The position numbers and the translations under genes are program-made. A stretch of DNA of 64,000 bases. Origin: Eopsaltria australis (lineage: Eukaryota; Chordata; Aves; Passeriformes; Petroicidae). Shown here piece by piece: positions 25,906 through 37,550 of this stretch. The notes beneath the pieces were generated by a model, which was given only the letters and a program-made list of their open reading frames with translations, had not been told where the DNA came from and did not search any database. Numbering within the stretch: position 1 is the first letter of the stretch; every line of letters starts with the position of its first letter. The stretch covers positions 5,546,501-5,610,500 of the forward strand of contig JAVTVJ010000072.1 in the NCBI GenBank assembly GCA_034509425.1, in the 5' to 3' direction.

Positions 25906-28900
25906 CTTGTTGGGTATTGACTCTGAATATTTCTAACCTTTGCTGATAACACTATTTCTACTTCTAAACGTGTCAGAGTAAATCTCAAACAGAGGTGTGG
26001 CTGCCTCATTCATCACAAACCCATTGCAGCAACCTCTTTGCAGAAGATGTCTCAAGTTATATCTGCCTCTATGTTACCTCTGCACTCAGTTCTTTTTGGC
26101 AACTTTGGTTAAATGAACTGCTATGAAAGCAAGAACGGGGTCGCCACCAGCTGTCACTGCCTAGTGATGCTTTAAAATTGTTTCTACTTTTCAGCTTTTC
26201 TACGGCTCAAAATTAAGACCAGAACATGGCTTGGATTTTCTCCCCACTTATTTAAAGAAAAGTCTGGTAGTCCACATCCTTCTTCTGTTTCTAAACAGAA
26301 CCATACACCAAAATTAACAGTAAAATGACCTTTTAAATGCTCCTCAATAAAAGAGGATATTAATTTTTACATGCTAAGTAAAAATAAAAAGCCAAAACAT
26401 AACCTCTATTTTTTCCCCAGTTTAAAAACTTAATTAGTAAGTCAGACCCTGGGACCGAGAGTAAGTGAGGTAATGGTAATGCTGCATAAAAACTCCTTTG
26501 GCTTTGCTGTTTAAGAAAATAGGAGCTGGAAGTAATGATTTTCTGCAGTCAGGAACTGTGTATTTCCTACCTTTAGGAGTGGTTTCTTTCCATAAAATTG
26601 CAAGATCTTTACAGCCACTGGGTCTCCTTGCTGTGTTTGTCAAACCTGTTTGCAGTCATCAGCTGTATCAAAAGTTATTCAAGGATTTTCATAAATGCAT
26701 AGAGACAGCAGTGGTTTAGTTTAATCACATTGGCATCATTTCCTTAGCAATCAAGCTCAAATAAATAAATGTTCTTTGTTTGGCAAGTCACTTCAGAATG
26801 GCAAATCAATAAATTCCTACAGGAAAACATCAACATTTTTCAGAGCTGAGGTACATTCTGCTCGTGATTATTTTGAACAGAGTTGATTAAAAACTGATGA
26901 ACCTTTTCCTTTTGAGAAGAAAGGCATTGCTTTTTTTAAGTTCTTGGTGACCCAACCGAGAAAGCATTCAACTGGAGAGGATAGGGCAAAGTATAAGGAC
27001 ATATCATAAGTCGCTTGTATCTTGAGAGAATAAATTACATAGGAAGGAGGCAGTAGCTCTTCATTTGATGTGTTTACTGCAAACTGGGGCATTAGTCTTC
27101 AGGAATTCACTGTACGTAACAGTTTGGGGGCAGAGAACGTGATTTGCTATTCCTTTGCTCTACTGTTTTAAATACCATGCTGTCATGTACATATGTGAAT
27201 TTGAACTGACTGCACATGCTATGGTAAACGTGGAAGATTCTCATATGGTGGTGTCTCTATGGCTTTTGTTGTTCAAACACAGATTTGCACCCAACTTGTA
27301 ATAAAATGATATATTATGCTAAGTAGATTGCTCATAACTTGTAATTGTATTTCTGTGGTTGTTCCTGCATGCATAGCTGTACATTTTAATTTTCTATTGG
27401 CATGTTTTCTGTTTTTTGGATTGGGTTTTTGTGGGGGGTTTTTTGTTGCTGTTGTTGTTTTGTTGGTTGGTTGGTTGGGGTTTTGTTGTTTTTTTAATTG
27501 GTTTTGTTTTTAAAATCTGTTCTACTTGAAACCTGATTGATATATTAAGAATAAGGGAGGGTGTTTTATGGTTTAGAAATTTTTTTTGAAAGGATTTACA
27601 CTTTACAGAGAGAAATCTGCTGACATTATTTCTGTGTTTTAAACAGGAACAAAATTTGTGAAATTATGTTTCCAAATAAGTTATTGTGGAGAAAGGTGCC
27701 ATCTTTTCCTTTTTTACTGTTCCAGCAGGCTACAAAGATGCTCAGCAAGCTGGGAGCAGACCAACACACTGGGAGAGAACGCATAAACACTGTAGAGCAC
27801 TCGGGTTGCCCTGTTACTATGAAATATAACTCACGAAGGTTCAGTTGGCAGTTCTAACCTACTAATACCCTATAGTCTTAAAATGCATAACTACTTTTCC
27901 AGTGACTCTATGTGCCTGGTAATAGTCATCAGAAGCACACAAAATGTGATCAGAACAAAGGCACTGGGTGATTTAGTGTGGCTGTATCAGATCTTATTCA
28001 TGTGAGTTTAATGTCATGAACATTGTCTTCACTTTTGCCATCTGTTTGAGAAAGGAAAAAAAGAGTATTTCCAAAGTGACAATATGCAAACACAAAACAA
28101 CATCTTAAAGTCTGATTTAGTACCTATCTCTGTGGTTCTCCATCTTCTAATATTTTCGACTCTTTGCTTCCCACCATGTGGGATTATATAGGGAAATTAT
28201 TAACTAAAATTTGATCTCTAAAACTATTTTTGGTTTGGAATAGGGCTGCACACACCATTAGCAAGAGAGCAGGAAAATGTAGGGTACACACAGTGATAGC
28301 AAGTAGAATGCAAAGGCATGATTACGGCATAATTTATGTTTTCTGGCTCCCTTGTAATTTGAAAAGTCCTATTTTGTCAATTGCAAAAAATATGTGGGAG
28401 AGATTTAAAATATCAAGATTGCCAGATGGCATGCTAAGGCTTATTCAAACTGGAGACTTTTAGCTATTTCAAGAAAAAAATTCTTTAAATAGCAACAATA
28501 TTGCCAGATTACCTGGATATTTAAGAAAACAGTTATTATCCCTATTATTATTTTTCTCCATATTTTACAGGAGCTCTGTACTCTATCTTGTGCCCCATCA
28601 ACCCTTGCCACAGTCATTCTTATAACCTCCTTTTCTTTACTCTTCTGAAAACACCACTGTTCAAATATTTATCTTACTTAGATACCTGAAGGAAATGCAT
28701 TTCTTCTGTGCAAGTGGGGCCAGGCAAGGTTACAGGTGGGGAAGGAAAGAATACAGATCTCTAGTCTGAATAAAGATGTGTCCGAAGGCAGCTTGAAACA
28801 TTTTGCTTCGAAATCTCTTGGGCAAGTGTAAGTTGTCATCAAAATGGAATAAAAATAAATATTAATTTCTCTGATAGATTTCTGAGATGGTTTGCATTGA

Positions 28901-29957
28901 ACTGATGTCTGAAATAAATTTTAAAAATCCTTAAAGCTGAATAGAAATGAAAGTTTTCCTCAATGTTAAAAGGTAAGCCTTTGAAAAGTATCTAATATTG
29001 CTTGCTTCTTTTAGGAAGATTTTGAATTTCTGAGGTTTTAGAATTCTTTTGATTGTCCAAGTGTTATTTCAAGTATTTTTTTTCTCACACACAAAAAATT
29101 GCACAAGAGAGAAGTATGAGATTACTTTCATCAATTCAGAGAAAAACATGCTTGATTTTTTTAAGGTTTTTTTTCTTTTAGTCAAGTGTAAGGTTTGGTG
29201 TTTTCAACCCAAACTATAAAATCTCTACAGTCTGCTTCTTCAATAAAATCTGTATTGCTCTTTCTGATGTTTTTCCTATTTACTTGATAGTATACAGGCA
29301 AAGTATAATGAAATGAATGTACACATTCACAAAAGGAGCATTTACCAATTTATTGAAAAGCTTCTCTTCCATTGCAATATACTGGAAAAGTGCCTTTTAC
29401 ATGCTAGACCTATAGTGAGCACTAAAGTTAAAAAAAGAAAAAGTATAATTATGCTATAAGCTAATTTTAATAGTCTATAACAGAATAATACTTTCTTTAT
29501 AAAAGGAATTTAGTGTCACAGAATATTTGCACATACATAAAGGTGGTTATCTTAGTATGTTGTGGAATTGATATATGTACGTCCTGCTGTATGGTATCAA
29601 CTTGTTAGATATAAATGTGCCGCATTTCTACACTGCTTCTAGGTAAATATGGAAAGAAAAAGGGAAGGAGGTAATGAAAACTCCTCAGATCTCCCACTCA
29701 GCAAGGGAAAAACCACACACTCATGCCCACTCAGTTTTGCAAAGGCTGGACATGACAATATGTCACATAGATGAGGAACATATTTTCTGAGCTGTGTTGT
29801 GTCAACTCTTTAAACAAGGAGAGATGTCAATTCTTGAAACCTATCCTTTAGCAGGTCATGGAGGCTGGGTAGTGGGTTGCCGTTTGATTGGGTGATTTTT
29901 AGCACTGAAGTTTTAAAGTGAGGTGAGGCTGAGTGGTGCATTATCAGTGGCTATACA
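25906..29957. other. Non-coding AT-rich DNA
   Basis: No gene was found. It holds the G/T-rich stretch at 27415-27510. The 27660-27860 segment is a little less AT-rich and has a 63-codon frame without domains. The remainder is featureless by eye. Confidence 0.65.
27415..27510 (+). repeat. G/T-rich low-complexity stretch with G-quadruplex motif
   Basis: The plus strand here is almost only G and T, with TTG and TTGG units. Positions 27465-27480 read GGTTGGTTGGTTGGGG, four G-pairs separated by TT, the classic two-tetrad quadruplex pattern. A GGGGGG run lies upstream at 27433-27438. Confidence 0.85.
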
Positions 29958-30072
29958 ACGTCATCAACCACTGAAATACCAGTGTGTTATCAGTGCTCTA
30001 CTACATGGAAAACACAGCACTCCACTACCTGTGAGGAAGATAACTAAGTCTACTCCAGTCAAAACAAGGACA
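29958..30072 (-). mobile_element. Avian ERV LTR fragment (5' end of LTR)
   Basis: Read on the minus strand, this begins TGTCCTTGTTTTGACTGGAG, then has a GTTATC segment and a GTGCTGTGTTTTCC block, followed by GATAACACACTGG. It follows, with changes, a common avian LTR that starts TGTCCTGGTTTCAGCTGGGA and goes on through the GTGCTGTGTTTTGG and GATAACACACTGATG blocks. Only about the first 115 bp of the LTR remain. No TATA box, poly(A) signal or viral gene is present. The TG end at 30072 is likely the true LTR edge. The same LTR superfamily is seen more completely at 54220-54810. Confidence 0.72.
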
Positions 30073-33000
30073 CTTGCAGTTTACAACTGTCTCAAATCTT
30101 CCTTGTGAGCTAAAGTGAATAAACTTGGCTTCAGTTCAGTATGTGGCTGAATGCAGCCATAGGAATGTCCGGGATAAAGAAATTATTACCTGGAAGATGT
30201 AACAATAATAATGTATTCCTTATAACCTTCATGTATTTTACCCTGAGGTGTTAGTATGCTGTGGCCAGACAGAAAAGGAAAAAAGGGTGTTAACTATTCC
30301 TCTAAAGATGTTATTAAATCAATGCTCTGTTTAAAACCAAATTTATGAGAATGTTTTTATATAGATGATAGTATATTACAACTAAATGACAATAGATTTA
30401 TGTGAAGTGCAAGCATAGTACTGTATCTTTCTTAGTTATCATTTAGGAATTACAGCTGTAATGGCATTAGCTATTTCTTTGCCTTAGTGTTAGATCCTGA
30501 TTAATGAAAAAGCTATAATGCTCTGCATGATCTAAGATCTTAAACAATATGTGGTCCAAAATTCCTAGTGAAAGTTGTAGATGAGGATTCTTCTTACCTT
30601 TAGTGGATACCTCTTTTCTAGCAGCAAACTATTTAAAATTTATGAGTTATATAACTCTGTCAATAGGCATAGTTAAATTTCTGTAGCCAGTAACCCTTAT
30701 GTTCATACGTCTGGAAATCATACGCTTGAACTGAAAAGGCTACTACTATATTGCTCTTGCAAATTATCCAGAGAAAATTTTCTTTGCCAGATCCTTTGTT
30801 GTTCTGTGCAGTGAGTTTTTGACATCTCTCTCAAAAGAACATTGATTGTTCAGTTTAGAAAAAAAGAAGCTTCTTTATTATCTTTTCAGGTACTTATTCA
30901 ATATGTACATTTGCAGAGGTGTGTTTTGAGCTGAAGACAATAAAAAGGGTGTCACTATTCTAAACACATTGAGTGTTTTTCTTTACTGGACACTGCAAAT
31001 ATCCCTGAAATCCTGTCAGCTGAATGACAATTTAATATTTTTAAGACAATAAACAAAGAACTAACTTGTAACGAAGTAACTGTAAGATCAGAGAGTGCTG
31101 CTGTCTAAGGCTATGGAATGTACATCTCAGTCAAGTGCACAAATACATCTGGGAAAAGCAGGCCAGTAAGGGCTGCTTGGGCATACAAGAATGTTACAGA
31201 CTGATCCTGCTGACTTAACAAACCATATAAGCTGTGATCCTCTACTGTTGTGTGAACTTCTTTTGAGAGCTGTCCAGAGGCCCTTCTGTCTCTTTGAGTT
31301 GTTCAGTCACTGAAGCTGCTCTGGACAACTGCTCTGCAGAATGCAACACTAAACGATTTTGTGCTTACAGAACTACCTTGTATTTCCCATCCTGCTGCTT
31401 CCTTCCTGCACCCTTCTCTTCTCTCCATAAATCCTGCAGTAATGTCCTCCCCTAAAAAGCTGTAACCTGCTTTTTAATCCATATTCTGCAAGATAGAATA
31501 GCAAGAGAATTCAGCATTATTTATGCAATTCTGTAGACAGAAGACTGATTTTCTCATGATTTGAAGTACCATATAAACATGCTTATTTCAAATACAGTGT
31601 AGCTCTGGAAAGCTGTCTCTGAGGATTGTAAGGAGTAATCAAGTTTTTAAGACTCCCATCCAGTTAAAGTGTCTTTTAATAGAGTGTGTAAGGGAGGGAA
31701 GATGAGATAGTTCTGATTGACTCAGATATTTGAAGTTGTGTGATACAATACTGTTGACGTGAATGAGATAGAGGTATAAATACAAAGTGATAAAAATGTA
31801 CTGAAAGTGGCTGCTGTGTTGTTCATCTTTCTGTATGATGTGATGCACAGTAAGGTTGTTTATTGAGAAGTAGCACAAATGGAGCTTGGTATCCTGTCTC
31901 CCTTGTTCAAAACTTCCCAAGGAATAACCTTACCTCCTGCTCTTTTATGGTGCAAGAGAGAAGACACGCCTTGGCATCCCTGCATACAAGGTGACTTACT
32001 GACTGGTGTCTGTACACTTCCTAATTAACTTGTTTACAGCTGTCAAAATTATTGCATAAAGTTTGAGTTTCTCCTAATTTGCATGTCCTTTATCCAGCTG
32101 AAAATCCCCATGGTAAACAATAATTTAGTTTTCTGCCAAGCTTTTAAATGCATCTGATATTATCAAGTGAGTTCAAAGGTGACTGGAAAGAGGTGAGTAG
32201 GAATAGATTACATGGACCTTGAATCATTTCCCTTCTCCATTGGTACACAGTTTGACTTGAACAAGACCACTGTCTGCAAGAGGCATTATATGTGAAAACT
32301 GCAAAATTCCTCTTCAGTTGTAGTCACACTTTTATACATTTTTAACATGGAACACCAGATATTTTTGCAGTAAATTTCCTTTTACTTGGTCTTAATACAA
32401 TTAGTTCCTTCTATTTTCTGAAATATCACAAGAAGAAAGGTTTATTTTCCTGGCTATCACAATGAAAAAGTGACCAGGGATAAAAATATGAATGACTTTA
32501 TTTTAAAGATGTCATTTCTCTGTATCAAGAAAATGCCTAATTTCTTCTCTGATTTCAAAATGTTTGACACTGCCAAGCCTCAAGTGTTCAGACTGAAAAT
32601 TTCAATGCTGAGTGTGTCTCCCAGCATGATTTTTTTTTTTAATGATTGTTCATCATTCTGTGATTTCAGAGAAGATGATACAGGAAAAGTATCTCAAGCC
32701 TGACTGGGGAGAGGGGAAGACAACAGTGCATTTTTTAAGCTGTAGAACTCTAAAACAAAAACTTTAAATCTAGCACCAATCCTAATAAGCTATCAAAAAG
32801 CTTGCAGTTTTAAAAAGAAAGTGCTGTATTTTTCATAGAAAATATTTGCAACTGAATTAAAATAATTTAGGACAATAAACTAAGAAATTAGATTTACTAA
32901 ACATCAGAAATAAAAATGTTACTCATTTACATTCTGGTATTCTTGGTAGTAAATAGTGAATTTCCCTTTAGACTATTTTTAATCAAAGTGCAGTGCACTG

Positions 33001-33984
33001 CCTTCAGTGATCAATATCTTGCAAGTTCATAACGTTACTGAGCATAAAATCAGTAAAAGGTATTAAGTGCTGTAAAACATACAGACTCTTCCTCTGGTCT
33101 GTGCATACTACTCATTTGCCCAAAATCACTATTGTGTGAAAAAGCCAAGAAGAAAGGGTGTTCACAGTGAATTTATCATCATATTCATTTGTATGTTGCT
33201 GAAATTTTCAAATGCTGTCATATTGGTAAAGCTGAAATCAAAATCTCAGGGCTAAAAGGGAGCTTCCTGGTAAACAAAATCATGGAAAATTGCAAACCCC
33301 TCCTTTGGCTGTGGTTATGTGCAAGGTAAAAGCACATGTATCACTCAGACACATGCTCCATTTGAGTGCACACTTTCCCATGCCTTGTTTCTATTGCAGT
33401 CTCAGGGTGCTGAGAACTCTCATTTTATGAAATGACATGATGTTAGTGAATATTTTCATAAATAGAACTGTAGGTGAAGCCTCTGTCTAGACAATTACAT
33501 GCAGTGAAATGCTTCTTTTGGAGGACTGGAGAATGGGCCCCTCTTGGTTTATTCATAGAGACTCAACTGTGAATGTTCATCTTTCATCATGTGGCTTTGA
33601 AACTGAGTATCTATTCAGATGTTTTCTGATGAGTGCATGTGAACATAGCCAGTCAGGATTTGCCTCAGATCAGTTGAAAGGGATCTGAACTATTTGCTTT
33701 TAAATGGAAATTAATATACGTTCTCTATGGCTGTAATACAGAAAATCTGTTTTTCCTGTACATACTTAGCAGAAGACTGCAAGGATTTTATTATAGGCAC
33801 TACACAAATCTAGTACTTTAATATGGTACTACTTGAAAACCTAGTAGCCTGAAATGTAATGCATTAGTCTATGTCGTGCAAGTGGGGGAACAAAAAGCCC
33901 TCCAACTCTGTCTGCATAAAAAGGAGTGTGCCTGTGTTCAGGGAGGAAGGAAAAACATGTAGCTGTCACTTTTTAAGGATCACG
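30073..33984. other. Non-coding AT-rich DNA
   Basis: No gene was recognised. The 31080-31450 segment is less AT-rich but has no domain-bearing frame. The remainder is unique AT-rich sequence. Confidence 0.65.
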
Positions 33985-34550
33985 TAACTAGGGGTGGAAG
34001 AAGATATGGTTGGAGTGCTACGGTTTTTGGCACGCATGGCCCTGCCTGTCTGGGGCCATGGCATTCCTGCATGGCCATGGCAGAGCTGGGAGGACCTCAG
34101 ACTGGAAGGACCTCAAGAGCTGAGCCAGGCCCCCAGGACGGCCACTTCGCAAGAGCTGGTTGGCAGCCACTTGGGCAGTTGAGAGGGACAAAATGGGATG
34201 TGGGAGCTGTGGATGGCAGAGGGGGAATTGGGCTGTGGGCAGGTGTCACTTCAGCCCTTGTCACCTGGCCAACAGCTGCTTGGCTGATGCCCAAGCTCCA
34301 TGTGCTTTAGCTGGAGCATCTTAATGCCGGTTCCTGACTGTAAATGACTTGTTTCTGTTGCTGAGCAAGTGTGTTCTGGTTGTCTCTCTGTACAAGGACA
34401 AGGGGGCCCTTGAGGAGCAGCTCAGGGAAGGTTCCCTGTGTGTATAGGGGGTTCCAAACAGTGGCTGGTGCCTGGCAGGTGCCATGGGGGGTGAGGTGGA
34501 GATGAGCCTGCTTGTGCCTCTCTGTGAGGGTTTTCTTCCTGAAGCTTGAA
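33985..34550. other. GC-rich patch of unknown origin
   Basis: GC content rises sharply against the flanks while CpG dinucleotides stay rare, so this is not a CpG-island promoter. It has overlapping frames on both strands (62-100 codons) with no domain. Short internal repetition is present (AGGACCTCA twice at 34091-34115, CATGGCC/GGCCATGG around 34036-34080). An old LTR or another transposon fragment is possible. A decayed retrocopy is less likely, as I recognise no protein in any frame. Confidence 0.5.
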
Positions 34551-35929
34551 AAAATATTAGGTTCAGTATTATATAATCCTTATCTAGAGGTGATTTAAAG
34601 TTACTCAAATCCCTGTAACTCATTAGGAAATTCTGCTCAGATCAGCATTTGTTGCTTATAGGTAAACAGCATGAAGAGTGGCTTGCTGTGAGGGAAGGGA
34701 TGCTCTGTGATGAACAGGAATAGCAGGGATGGAAATGATGTGGAAAAAAATGGTTTCCCAATCTACATGCTACTAATTATTCTGTTATTACTATTAGGAA
34801 TTATCCTTCCCCACTGTCAGCACCTTTATTGACTGCTTTAGTGTACAAATGAAGATGCTTCTATTAATGTGCTTTTGATATTTTAAATTAAATATTTGGT
34901 ATTTATTAAAGCCCATATTCTTATGCCTATAACTTTTAGACCCTGGTAAAAAGCAGAAAGAATACTGGGGACCTTAAAGAACAAATGGCAAAGAGTGAAT
35001 CATAATGTAAGCAATAAAAATGTTACAAATTTCCATGCAAAATTCAACGTCTGTCTATAGAGACATACATTTCTTGTTTTGAAAGCTGTCATAATGTTTC
35101 CCAGGGGTAATGATTCATACTGCATTTCTGTTAAAGTTCTCTGTGAAGAGAATATCACATTCCCTGTGACACTGTGGGCAGCTGCATTTTGGTAAAGATA
35201 CACCAGCTTTGAGAAGAAAGAAAATAGGGCAAAATTATGTGGTATTCTGTGTGGTCCACAGTAGAAGAGCTGTATCAATATATTTGCAATTTAGAACAAT
35301 TAATGTTTTATTTGGGGCAAATTCAAAAGCAGACATTTTACAGGTGAAAGTTACTGAGATTTGCTGTGATTGTTTTGTACTACTATGTGGCCAATAACCT
35401 GTCATCCAATGTGAGTTCATTCTGGGCATTTGTGTAGTAATATGCCTTCCCCTCACACCTATGAATTTGAATTTTGTGCAGCATAGCTGTGCAATGAATG
35501 TGCTGCATGCATATATCTTTCCAGATGGGCATTTCTTATCTTGTAGTGAACCTGCTGAAATGTCCTGCTTTCACTGGCCTATCTTACAGAGTTTTTATCA
35601 GAAGGCAGTGTTTGAAATTTCTTCCCCCCACCCCCCCACCCTGGTGTGGTGACACTTTAAAGAATCAAAGATCATAAGAGACACAAAATCATAACACTCT
35701 TTTTCCTTGATACGTATGAGATAATAGGCAGCATGTATGCAGAGCTGACCTTGGATGGAATAGTCTGTGTCTCATAATAAAGTAATTTCTTGTGACCTCT
35801 TGTTTCACAGACTGTATTAATTCCTGATGAATAGTATGAGCCAAGATAGAGTAATCATGGTAACAAAGAATCGGATGTGAAGATATTTTCAGAGCAAGAA
35901 AGGCACAGTTTCAGTCTCTAAATAAATTG
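34551..35929. other. Non-coding DNA with one C-rich tract
   Basis: No gene was recognised. A C-rich run (CCCCCCACCCCCCCACCC) lies at 35624-35641. The short frames across 35200-35460 overlap on both strands and lack domains. Confidence 0.65.
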
Positions 35930-36344
35930 AGGGGATTGGAAGCTATTTATTGGGTCATAAGGTCCTCCAGGGACACCAACCAGGGCAACTGCTGTGAAGT
36001 GGTAGAACACCTTGTCTATCTCCTGTCCTGCAGCCATGGTCTCCCATCCATAACCCTGAGAGAGCAGGGTAAAGCCTGCACCTTCCACAGGCATGATCCC
36101 TACTTCAGGAGTCCTGAAGATCTTGTTAGCAAATGAGTACTCTTTAGCAGGTAAGGGAACAGTGGGAGGCTGGTTAATGGCTCAAACATGGAAAAAATCA
36201 CCAAAAAACTTTTCCCATTGTAGCAAACTCTGCAGAAAAAACAACTGCTCATCTGAGACAGCCAAAGCCCACCATCCTGAATATGCCTCCTGATGGGAAT
36301 TTGAACAGCAAATTGAGCCACCTGATTGTGGCAGTAAGGAGTGA
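35930..36344 (+). mobile_element. Possible decayed retroviral sequence left of the nested LTR
   Basis: This less AT-rich segment ends exactly where the LTR at 36345 begins. It carries two overlapping short frames (69 and 66 codons) with no motif I can assign. Its assignment to the same old element as 36888-37550 is an inference: the base composition changes at about 35930, and the LTR appears to interrupt a continuous composition. I see no protease, polymerase or envelope motif. It may instead be unrelated unique DNA. Confidence 0.3.
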
Positions 36345-36377
36345 TGTAGGGACTCCAGGCAGGTGCAGAAGAGAGCC

Positions 36378-36383
36378 TTTATT
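36378..36383 (-). terminator. LTR poly(A) signal AATAAA
   Basis: TTTATT on the plus strand is AATAAA on the minus strand. It sits about 45 bp downstream of the LTR TATA box and 33 bp before the LTR edge, which defines a very short R-U5. Confidence 0.75.
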
Positions 36384-36424
36384 ACCAAAAACCCAGACTT
36401 TTAAAGCAGTTAGCTAGTTATCTG

Positions 36425-36433
36425 TTTATATAG
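36425..36433 (-). promoter_or_regulatory. LTR TATA box
   Basis: CTATATAAA on the minus strand within the solo LTR is the expected core promoter, reading leftward. A second TTTATAAAG at about 36640-36648 lies far upstream in U3 and is a weaker candidate. Confidence 0.65.
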
Positions 36434-36507
36434 TTTTAAGGCAAAACAAGCCCAAGTCAACCAACCACCATACACCATGGTGTGGACATGTGGCATTCAC
36501 ACAGCGT

Positions 36508-36558
36508 GTCTGTCACTTCTGTCACATCTCTCACGTCTCTCACATCTCTCATGTCTCT
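36508..36558. repeat. Imperfect 10-bp tandem repeats in LTR U3
   Basis: TCTGTCACTT, TCTGTCACAT, CTCTCACGT, CTCTCACAT and CTCTCATGT-like units follow each other. Retroviral U3 regions often carry short enhancer repeats, so a regulatory origin is plausible but not shown. Confidence 0.75.
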
Positions 36559-36887
36559 ATTCTAGCTAAGTCTTCCTCCCATAGTTCCCTTCTACTTAAC
36601 CAAAGTAACAGGCCCGAGCCATATTACAAGGCCTTCCCTTTATAAAGCCTTACCTGTCGGTAACACCTGATGGTAACTTGAGATAATATAAAGGCAGCAC
36701 TACTGTCCAATTATCTCAGGTCTAGGAAGAAGTAAACAAGGCTGGGGGACAAGAATGTATTCATAAGAAAAGCCAGACTCAGCAGCTGTGATGAAAATCA
36801 GCTCTGGCTGGATTTGAGGGGAATGCAATATCCCATAGGTTTGTTTGATGAGACTAGGCTTACACCCTCTCTCCCCACAATCAAACA

Positions 36888-37073
36888 GTGTGATGGTGAA
36901 ACCTGTGGTACAGAGAGGTGAGCCCCCATCACCAGAGGCTACAAGCCAGATAAGAAATAGACCCTGCAGAGAGTCCTCCCATACACAAGCTGGCACAGTT
37001 GTAAAAGTCCCTCCCCTGTTCCACCCTCACCATGAAGGTCACATTCATGAGGGACATTCACATGAGAAGCAGC
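36888..37073 (+). mobile_element. Sequence between the two LTRs, probably old ERV
   Basis: This segment lies between the minus-strand solo LTR and the plus-strand ERVL-like LTR. A 142-codon frame at 36845-37273 crosses it but starts inside one LTR and ends in the other, so it is not a gene. It could be the upstream part of the ERVL-like LTR or internal sequence. Confidence 0.35.
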
Positions 37074-37550
37074 TGTCATGTCTTAGAAGTTGTCATAAAC
37101 TATCAAAGACCCCTGAAGCACCCCACAGGCTCACTCCTGAGGCCTTCCACCAGAGTACTGCGCATGACCCAAAGTGTTGCAACAGATCCAGAGTGTGTTG
37201 CAAAAGACTGTGTAAAACTCCCCCCATAGGGCAGGTGTTTGGGCATTCCCATGTATTCCTGAACATATATTAATCCATTGTATATTCATCCATATGTTTT
37301 GGAGGAACCCTCCCCACCCCTCCTGTCCCCACTGAGAAGACCAGAAGAGGATCAATGGGATGCTACTGGATCCATAGGGGGAGTGATTGTGATACTTCTT
37401 AATCTCTGTCAGTCTCTTTCATTTCCCTCTTTCTCTTTTTCTTGTTTCTTTCTATCTCTCTACCTCACATTTGCTGTTAAATAAAATCCATACTATTGAC
37501 TTCAACATATGGTCTCGTTTGCACCTTAATTTGGGCAGAAGCATCTCTCA
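37074..37550 (+). mobile_element. ERVL-like LTR, 5' boundary uncertain
   Basis: The right part has a long CT-rich tract (37400-37465), CTACCTCACATTTGCTGTTA, an AATAAA at 37480, GACTTCAACATATGGTCTCG and TTTGCACCTTAATTTGGGCA. This order closely resembles LTRs of avian ERVL elements as I remember them. The 3' edge is either GGGCA (37537) or CTCTCA (37550). The left edge is not secure: TGTCATG at 37074 and TGTGTTGC at 37194 are both possible starts. No TATA box, primer-binding site or viral gene is clear. Confidence 0.65.
37480..37485 (+). terminator. ERVL-like LTR poly(A) signal
   Basis: AATAAA lies after the CT-rich tract and before the conserved ATATGGTCTCGTTTGCACC end of the LTR. Confidence 0.65.

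Larger units (their letters stand above)
36345..36887 (-). mobile_element. Solo LTR of an avian endogenous retrovirus
   Basis: The segment is bounded by TG and CA (plus strand TGTAGGG to TCAAACA). It is flanked by GAGTGA (36339-36344) and GTGTGA (36888-36893), a probable 6-bp target duplication with one change. On the minus strand it has a TATA box (CTATATAAA), a poly(A) signal (AATAAA) about 45 bp further on, and a short end of TCTTCTGCACCTGCCTGGAG type. The U3 part contains imperfect 10-bp repeats of GAGAGATGTG type. A 6-bp duplication suits class II (ERVK-like) elements. No internal viral genes adjoin it, so recombination to a solo LTR is likely. Edges are read by eye. Confidence 0.75.

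Noticed and set aside
27316..27513. Hydrophobic frame resembling a membrane protein
   Set aside because: The Phe, Val, Gly and Leu run comes from G/T-only DNA, not from selection for a membrane segment.
36508..36558. Short regularly spaced repeats as a CRISPR array
   Set aside because: The units are directly tandem, degenerate and have no spacers, and the host is a vertebrate.
36845..37273. 142-codon plus-strand frame as a retroviral gene
   Set aside because: It starts in the minus-strand LTR, crosses its edge and ends inside the ERVL-like LTR. No viral domain is recognisable.
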